DNA from: an uncultured Pseudodesulfovibrio sp.
Lineage (GTDB): Bacteria > Desulfobacterota > Desulfovibrionia > Desulfovibrionales > Desulfovibrionaceae
Direction of reading: 5' to 3'
DNA length: 64,000 nucleotides
Assembly (NCBI RefSeq): GCF_963664965.1
Contig: NZ_OY761823.1
Span: 1,560,001-1,624,000, forward strand
A program made the translations under genes and the position numbers. How positions within the stretch are numbered: the first letter of the stretch is position 1; the number at the start of each line of letters is the position of its first letter. This document shows, one piece after another, positions 59,870 to 64,000 of this stretch. The notes beneath the pieces are model-generated. The model searched no databases. It was not told where the DNA came from and saw only the letters and a program-made list of their open reading frames with translations.

Positions 59870-60148
59870 TTAGCCCCAGCGCATGATGACGGCGAGAAAG
59901 CAGACGGATATTACCGTTGCGATCCAGACCTTGAATTCCGTCAGACCGACCCAGCACAAGTGAATGTATGCGCTGCCGAGCAGACCGATGAAGAGCCGGT
60001 CGCCGCGGGTGGTGGTCAGCGGAAGAAATCCTCTGCGTTTGACGCAGGGGGATTTGATTTCCCAGATAGTCATTCCGATGAGGATGACGACGATGGTGAT
60101 GAAGAACCCGGCGGTAACCGGAGTCCATGCCATCCATTCGAGATTCAT
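59870..60148 (-). CDS. glpU: Glycerol transporter accessory membrane protein, DUF2160
   Basis: A 92-residue protein with two or three hydrophobic helices, starting MNLEWMAWTPVTAGFF. This N-terminus (MAWT-P-TA-FF) and the short SPCVKRRGFLPL loop identify DUF2160, which is found almost only between the permease and binding-protein genes of glpSTPQUV operons. The exact role is unknown. It starts 17 bases after glpQ. Confidence 0.9.
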   Translation of the reverse strand: MNLEWMAWTPVTAGFFITIVVILIGMTIWEIKSPCVKRRGFLPLTTTRGDRLFIGLLGSAYIHLCWVGLTEFKVWIATVISVCFLAVIMRWG

Positions 60149-60165
60149 ATTCGTATCCTCTCAGT

Positions 60166-60969
60166 TTACACGCGGCCCATGGCAAAGCCCTTGGCCAGGT
60201 GGTTGCGGACAAAGTAGATGACCAGTGCACCGGGCACGATGGTCAGAATGCCGGCTGCCGCGAGCAGGCCCCAGTCGAGACCTGTGGCGGAGACGGTGCG
60301 TGTCATGGTCGCCGCGATGGGCTTGGCTGCCGTGGTGGTCAGCGTGCGGGCGAGCAGCAGTTCGACCCAGCTGAACATGAAGCAGAAGAACGCGGTGACA
60401 CCGATGCCTGCGCGGATCAGCGGGATGAAGACCCGGATGAAGAAGCGCGGGAAGGAGTACCCGTCGATAAAGGCGGTTTCATCGATCTCGCGCGGGACGC
60501 CGGACATGAAGCCTTCCAGAATCCAGACCGCAAGCGGCACGTTGAACAGGCAGTGGGACAGGGCCACCGCGATGTGCGTGTCGATGAGGTTGAATGTGGA
60601 GTAGAGCTGGAAGAAGGGCAGCAGGAAAACTGCCGGGGGAGCCATGCGGTTGGTCAGCAGCCAGAAGAATATCTGGCTGTCGCCGATGAAGTGGTAGCGC
60701 GAAAAGGCGTAGGCAGCCGGGAGCGCGGTCAGCAGCGAGATGACCGTATTGATGGTCACGTAGATGATGGAGTTGATGTATCCCGAGTACCATGAAGGAT
60801 CGCCGAAGATCTTCGCATAGTTGTCAAAGGTGATGTTCGTCGGGATTATCTGGAAATTGGACATGATGTCTGCGTTGTAGCGCAGGGACATGTTCAGCAT
60901 CCAGTAAATCGGCAGGAAGAGCAGGAACAGGTAAAAGACAAGCAGGACGTGTCGTTTTTTTATGGTCAT
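60166..60969 (-). CDS. glpQ: Glycerol ABC transporter permease 2
   Basis: A 267-residue inner-membrane permease with about six helices. The EAA loop is visible near the middle-to-end (VPREIDETAFIDGYSFPRFF). It is the second permease of the heterodimer and overlaps the glpP stop by four bases (ATGA). The name is used in the transporter sense, not for the phosphodiesterase also called GlpQ. Confidence 0.92.
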   Translation of the reverse strand: MTIKKRHVLLVFYLFLLFLPIYWMLNMSLRYNADIMSNFQIIPTNITFDNYAKIFGDPSWYSGYINSIIYVTINTVISLLTALPAAYAFSRYHFIGDSQIFFWLLTNRMAPPAVFLLPFFQLYSTFNLIDTHIAVALSHCLFNVPLAVWILEGFMSGVPREIDETAFIDGYSFPRFFIRVFIPLIRAGIGVTAFFCFMFSWVELLLARTLTTTAAKPIAATMTRTVSATGLDWGLLAAAGILTIVPGALVIYFVRNHLAKGFAMGRV

Positions 60970-61838
60970 GATTTATCTCCCGTACCCGCGGCTTGCAGGG
61001 CGTTGTAGAACAGCCAGCAGAACAGCAGGACAATAAGGAAGTAGATAAGCGAGAATGCGGCAGCCGGACCGAGGTCGAACTGACCGACAGCGATTTTTAC
61101 AAGGTAAATGGACAGGAAGGTGGTCGAGTTGCCGGGGCCGCCGCCGGTAAGGACGAACGGTTCGGCGTAAATTAGGAACGAGTCCATGAACCTGAGCAGC
61201 AGGGCGATGGTCATGACCCCGCGCAGCTTGGGTAGCTGAATGTATTTGAAGATGGCCCACGAGGACGCGCCGTCGATCTTGGCGGCCTGATAGAAAGCCT
61301 CGGGAATGGCGCGCAGTCCGGCATAGGCGAGCAGCGCGACCAGCGGTGTCCAGTGCCAGACTTCCATGAGCATCAGGGTAATCCACGCATCCACGCCGCT
61401 TGCGGTGTGGTCGAAGGGGATGCCCGTAGCATTGATGAATGCCCCGAACAGGCCGATGTCCGGGCGGGTGAAGATGATCCAGATGGTGCCGATGACGTTC
61501 CACGGGATCAGCAGCGGCAGGGCGAGGATGACCAGACAGGCGGACGAGGTCCACCCCTTCTTGGGCATCATCAGGCCGATGCCGATGCCAAGCGGCATCT
61601 CGATCAGCAGGACCAGCATGGAGAAGCAGAGTTGCTTGAACAGCGCGTCATGCAGTCGTTCGTCCAGAAGCACCTCGCGGAACCACTCCACGCCCACGAA
61701 GAAGCGCTGGCCCGGTCCGAAGATGTCCTGCACGGAGTAGTTGACAACGGTCATGAGCGGGATGATGGCGGAGAAGGCCACGATCGCAAAGACCGGGAGA
61801 ACCAGGAACCACGCCTTGTTGTTTTCCCATTTATTCAT
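60966..61838 (-). CDS. glpP: Glycerol ABC transporter permease 1
   Basis: A 290-residue permease with about six helices. The EAA loop reads RAIPEAFYQAAKIDGASSWA, close to the sugar-transporter consensus for contact with the ATPase. It overlaps the glpT stop by eight bases and glpQ by four, so the core genes are translationally coupled. Confidence 0.93.
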   Translation of the reverse strand: MNKWENNKAWFLVLPVFAIVAFSAIIPLMTVVNYSVQDIFGPGQRFFVGVEWFREVLLDERLHDALFKQLCFSMLVLLIEMPLGIGIGLMMPKKGWTSSACLVILALPLLIPWNVIGTIWIIFTRPDIGLFGAFINATGIPFDHTASGVDAWITLMLMEVWHWTPLVALLAYAGLRAIPEAFYQAAKIDGASSWAIFKYIQLPKLRGVMTIALLLRFMDSFLIYAEPFVLTGGGPGNSTTFLSIYLVKIAVGQFDLGPAAAFSLIYFLIVLLFCWLFYNALQAAGTGDKS

Positions 61839-62934
61839 TGTCGCCCCCTGTTCTTACCAGACGCTCGTTGCTGTACAACTTGGTCTTGTCTTTGGGGAAG
61901 GTCAGCCAGCAGGTGTCTGTCGGAATTTTCCGGTTATCCTTGATTCTGGCCTTGATCTCGCTGCCGTTGAATTTGCAGGTGATGATCTTGCAATATCCCT
62001 GATCCTCGACGTTGGTGACTTCGGCCGGGACGCCGTTTTCCACGTTTTCGTCATGCACGCCCACATACATGGGGCGGATTCCGAGCTTGAGATTGCCGCC
62101 TGCGGCTTTGGCTTTGTCCGCGGTAATCTGATCCAGCGGGACGATCGCGTCACCGATTTTAGCGGACGCACCGTCCACGGTACACTCAAAGAAGTTCATG
62201 CCCGGGCTGCCTATGAAGTACCCTACAAAGGTGTGCTCGGGTTCCTCGAACAGCTCTTCGGGGGTGCCCATCTGGACGATCTCGCCTTCATACATGACCA
62301 CAATCTTGTCGGCAAAGGTCATTGCCTCGACCTGATCGTGGGTGACGTAGATCATGGTGATCTTGAATTCTTTATGGATTTCCTTGAGCTTGCGCCGCAG
62401 TTCCCACTTGAGGTGCGGGTCGATGACTGTCAGCGGTTCGTCAAAGAGAATCGCCGCGACATCGCTTCGCACCAGTCCGCGCCCGAGCGAGATTTTCTGC
62501 TTGGCGTCGGCGGACAGGTTGGCCGCGCGTTTGCCCAGATCGTCGGTCAGGTCGAGGGCGTCCGCGATTTCGCGCACCCGGCTGTCCACATCCGTCTTGT
62601 TGACACCCCGGTTCCTGAGCGGGAACGCGAGATTGTCGTAAACGGTCATGGTGTCGTACAGGACCGGGAACTGGAAGACCTGCGCGATGTTGCGTTCTTC
62701 CGGCTGCATGTCGGAGACATCCACCCCGTCGTAATGGATGGAGCCGTGTGACGGCTTGAGCAGACCGGAGATGATGTTGAGCATCGTGGTCTTGCCGCAG
62801 CCCGAGGGACCGAGGAGCGCGTACGCGCCGCCGTCTTCCCATACCGTGTGAATCCGTTTGAGGGCGAAGTCGTCCTCACTGGTCGGATTCGGCCGGTAGC
62901 TGTGTTTGATTTCGTTCAGATCGATACGAGCCAT
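61831..62934 (-). CDS. glpT: Glycerol ABC transporter ATPase with degenerate signature motif
   Basis: A 367-residue ABC ATPase. Walker A is LGPSGCGKTTML and Walker B ILFDEPLTVID, with the H-loop in IYVTHDQVEAM, and a C-terminal regulatory TOBE-like domain follows. The expected LSGGQ signature is replaced by NLSADAKQKISLG, so one of the two composite ATP sites lacks a normal signature. The partner GlpS has a normal LSGGQQQR. Such asymmetry is known in heterodimeric ABC transporters and seems typical of GlpT. It starts 12 bases after glpS. Confidence 0.93.
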   Translation of the reverse strand: MARIDLNEIKHSYRPNPTSEDDFALKRIHTVWEDGGAYALLGPSGCGKTTMLNIISGLLKPSHGSIHYDGVDVSDMQPEERNIAQVFQFPVLYDTMTVYDNLAFPLRNRGVNKTDVDSRVREIADALDLTDDLGKRAANLSADAKQKISLGRGLVRSDVAAILFDEPLTVIDPHLKWELRRKLKEIHKEFKITMIYVTHDQVEAMTFADKIVVMYEGEIVQMGTPEELFEEPEHTFVGYFIGSPGMNFFECTVDGASAKIGDAIVPLDQITADKAKAAGGNLKLGIRPMYVGVHDENVENGVPAEVTNVEDQGYCKIITCKFNGSEIKARIKDNRKIPTDTCWLTFPKDKTKLYSNERLVRTGGDNE

Positions 62935-62946
62935 GGAAACTCCCGG

Positions 62947-64000
62947 CTAGTCAGTGGCGGGCGAAACGCAGAGTTCGCCCGTCGTGTTGAAAATGTAGAG
63001 GTTGTCCGGGTTGACGTACACGGATACCTGATTGCCGACCTCATGGCTGTGAACACCCTCGCGTTGAACGACAAGCGTCTGCTCGCCGAACGTGAAGTGG
63101 ATGAAGGTTTCGGAACCGTTGATTTCGGAGAGGGTGACCTCCCCGGTGATACAGGCGTGCTGCTCGGTGCGCTGGTGCAGGCGGAACTGGCTGGACCGCA
63201 CGCCGAATATGTATTCGCCGGACGTCAGCCCCTTCATGTGGTCCGTCACAGGGAAGGACAGTGCGTCGCCCAGATGGACTTTGCCGTCGGAAACCGAGCC
63301 TTCGATGAAGTTGATGGGCGGATCGCTGAACACTTCCGCAACTTTCATGTTCGCGGGCTTCAGGAAGACTTCGGCCGTGGGGCCGACCTGAAGGACGCGA
63401 CCTTCGTGCATGACAATGATGTTGCCGCCCAGCATGAGTGCTTCGGTCGGTTCCGTTGTCGTATACACGACGACGGAATCGCGTTCCTTGAAGATCTTTT
63501 GCAGTTCGTCCCGCAGTTCTTCGCGCAGCTTGTAGTCGAGGTTGACGAGTGGTTCGTCAAGCAGAAGCAGGTCCACGTCCTTGACCAGAGCGCGGGCAAT
63601 AGCCGTGCGCTGCTGCTGGCCGCCGGAAAGCTCGGCAGGCAGCCGGTCGAGCATGCCCTCGATGTGGAGCATTTTCGCCGCTTTCATAACCTTCTTGTCG
63701 ACTTCAGCCTTGGCTTCCCCTGCGATGATCAGGGGAGAGGCGATGTTTTCGTAAATAGTTTGGGATGGATAGTTGATGAATTGCTGGTACACCATGGCAA
63801 TGCTGCGTTTCCGAACAGAGACGCCGGTCACGTCCTGACCGTCCGCTTCCAGTGTGCCCGATGTGGGCCGGTCAAGACCGGCCATGACTCTGAGGAGTGA
63901 AGTTTTGCCCGCAAGGGTTCTTCCGAGAACCACGTAACGGGAGCCTGACTCGAACTCCAGGTTGATGTCTTTCAGGTGGACTTCCTGCCCGACCAGTTTG
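62947..64000 (-). CDS. glpS: Glycerol ABC transporter ATPase (5' end outside window)
   Basis: The frame runs to the window edge; the visible 350 residues include Walker [13 protein letters not shown], the signature [16 protein letters not shown], Walker [13 protein letters not shown], the H-loop region [13 protein letters not shown] (where threonine/glutamate replace the usual histidine) and a C-terminal regulatory domain. The TLAGKTS form of Walker A is typical of GlpS. A GTG at 63933 is internal, because coding continues upstream as [17 protein letters not shown] to the edge. It is the first visible gene of the operon. Confidence 0.92.
   Translation of the reverse strand, partial: KLVGQEVHLKDINLEFESGSRYVVLGRTLAGKTSLLRVMAGLDRPTSGTLEADGQDVTGVSVRKRSIAMVYQQFINYPSQTIYENIASPLIIAGEAKAEVDKKVMKAAKMLHIEGMLDRLPAELSGGQQQRTAIARALVKDVDLLLLDEPLVNLDYKLREELRDELQKIFKERDSVVVYTTTEPTEALMLGGNIIVMHEGRVLQVGPTAEVFLKPANMKVAEVFSDPPINFIEGSVSDGKVHLGDALSFPVTDHMKGLTSGEYIFGVRSSQFRLHQRTEQHACITGEVTLSEINGSETFIHFTFGEQTLVVQREGVHSHEVGNQVSVYVNPDNLYIFNTTGELCVSPATD

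Noticed and set aside
1-64000. CRISPR arrays, insertion sequences, prophage or integrase genes
   Set aside because: No regularly spaced direct repeats, transposase, integrase or phage structural genes were seen in either strand.

Overview
The window looks like a chromosomal segment of a sulfate-reducing deltaproteobacterium of the Desulfovibrionaceae, most like Pseudodesulfovibrio. The reasons are a complete six-gene Ech-type energy-converting [NiFe] hydrogenase operon, the dense signalling gene content, the fairly GC-rich coding sequence and the general gene style. This placement is inference from gene content; no database search was possible. I see no insertion sequence, prophage, CRISPR array or clear genomic island. 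Almost every gene is intact, and only the two window edges cut genes (cheV at the left, the glycerol transporter ATPase glpS at the right).

Region 1 to 13.4 kb: a cheV end, a sigma-54 type two-component pair, an acylphosphatase-like protein, several small secreted or basic proteins (including a 35-residue protein at 5804-5911), an FmdB zinc ribbon, purB-pyrE, then a three-gene cluster (8425-12164). That cluster encodes an L,D-transpeptidase/carboxypeptidase of Csd6 type, a membrane coiled-coil protein and an M14 carboxypeptidase of Csd4 type. It resembles the peptidoglycan-trimming enzymes that set cell curvature in Helicobacter and Campylobacter. Small membrane proteins follow. Region 13.6 to 20.7 kb: two identical tRNA-Arg(ACG) genes, a PNPOx-like protein, an APS/PAPS-reductase-like protein that keeps its Fe-S cysteines but lacks the catalytic ECGLH tail, a 335-base hairpin-rich leader, and echABCDEF.

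Region 20.7 to 36 kb: a periplasmic binding protein, an amidohydrolase-like protein overlapping a chemoreceptor, then ispG-proS, a LysE exporter, and an xseA-LytM-membrane protein-LytM-xseB-ispA-dxs run, with two compound hairpin repeats between genes. Four isoprenoid genes of the MEP/prenyl pathway (ispG, ispA, dxs, ispH) lie in this window. Region 36 to 45.6 kb: YchJ, ArfB, a glycosyltransferase, a DEDDy exonuclease, two unknown proteins, lgt, a glutaminyl cyclase, a TetR regulator divergent from ispH, and moaE-moaA behind a 424-base leader that folds into a branched RNA.

Region 45.6 to 64 kb: a cyclic-di-GMP cluster. A double-Cache GGDEF-EAL protein abuts tail to tail with an HD-GYP response regulator, which overlaps its partner histidine kinase; that kinase carries a fused NMT1-type binding domain. 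A 1212-residue DUF748 protein and a lipoprotein follow. The right end is a glycerol ABC transporter operon in the order glpS-T-P-Q-U-V, read on the minus strand.
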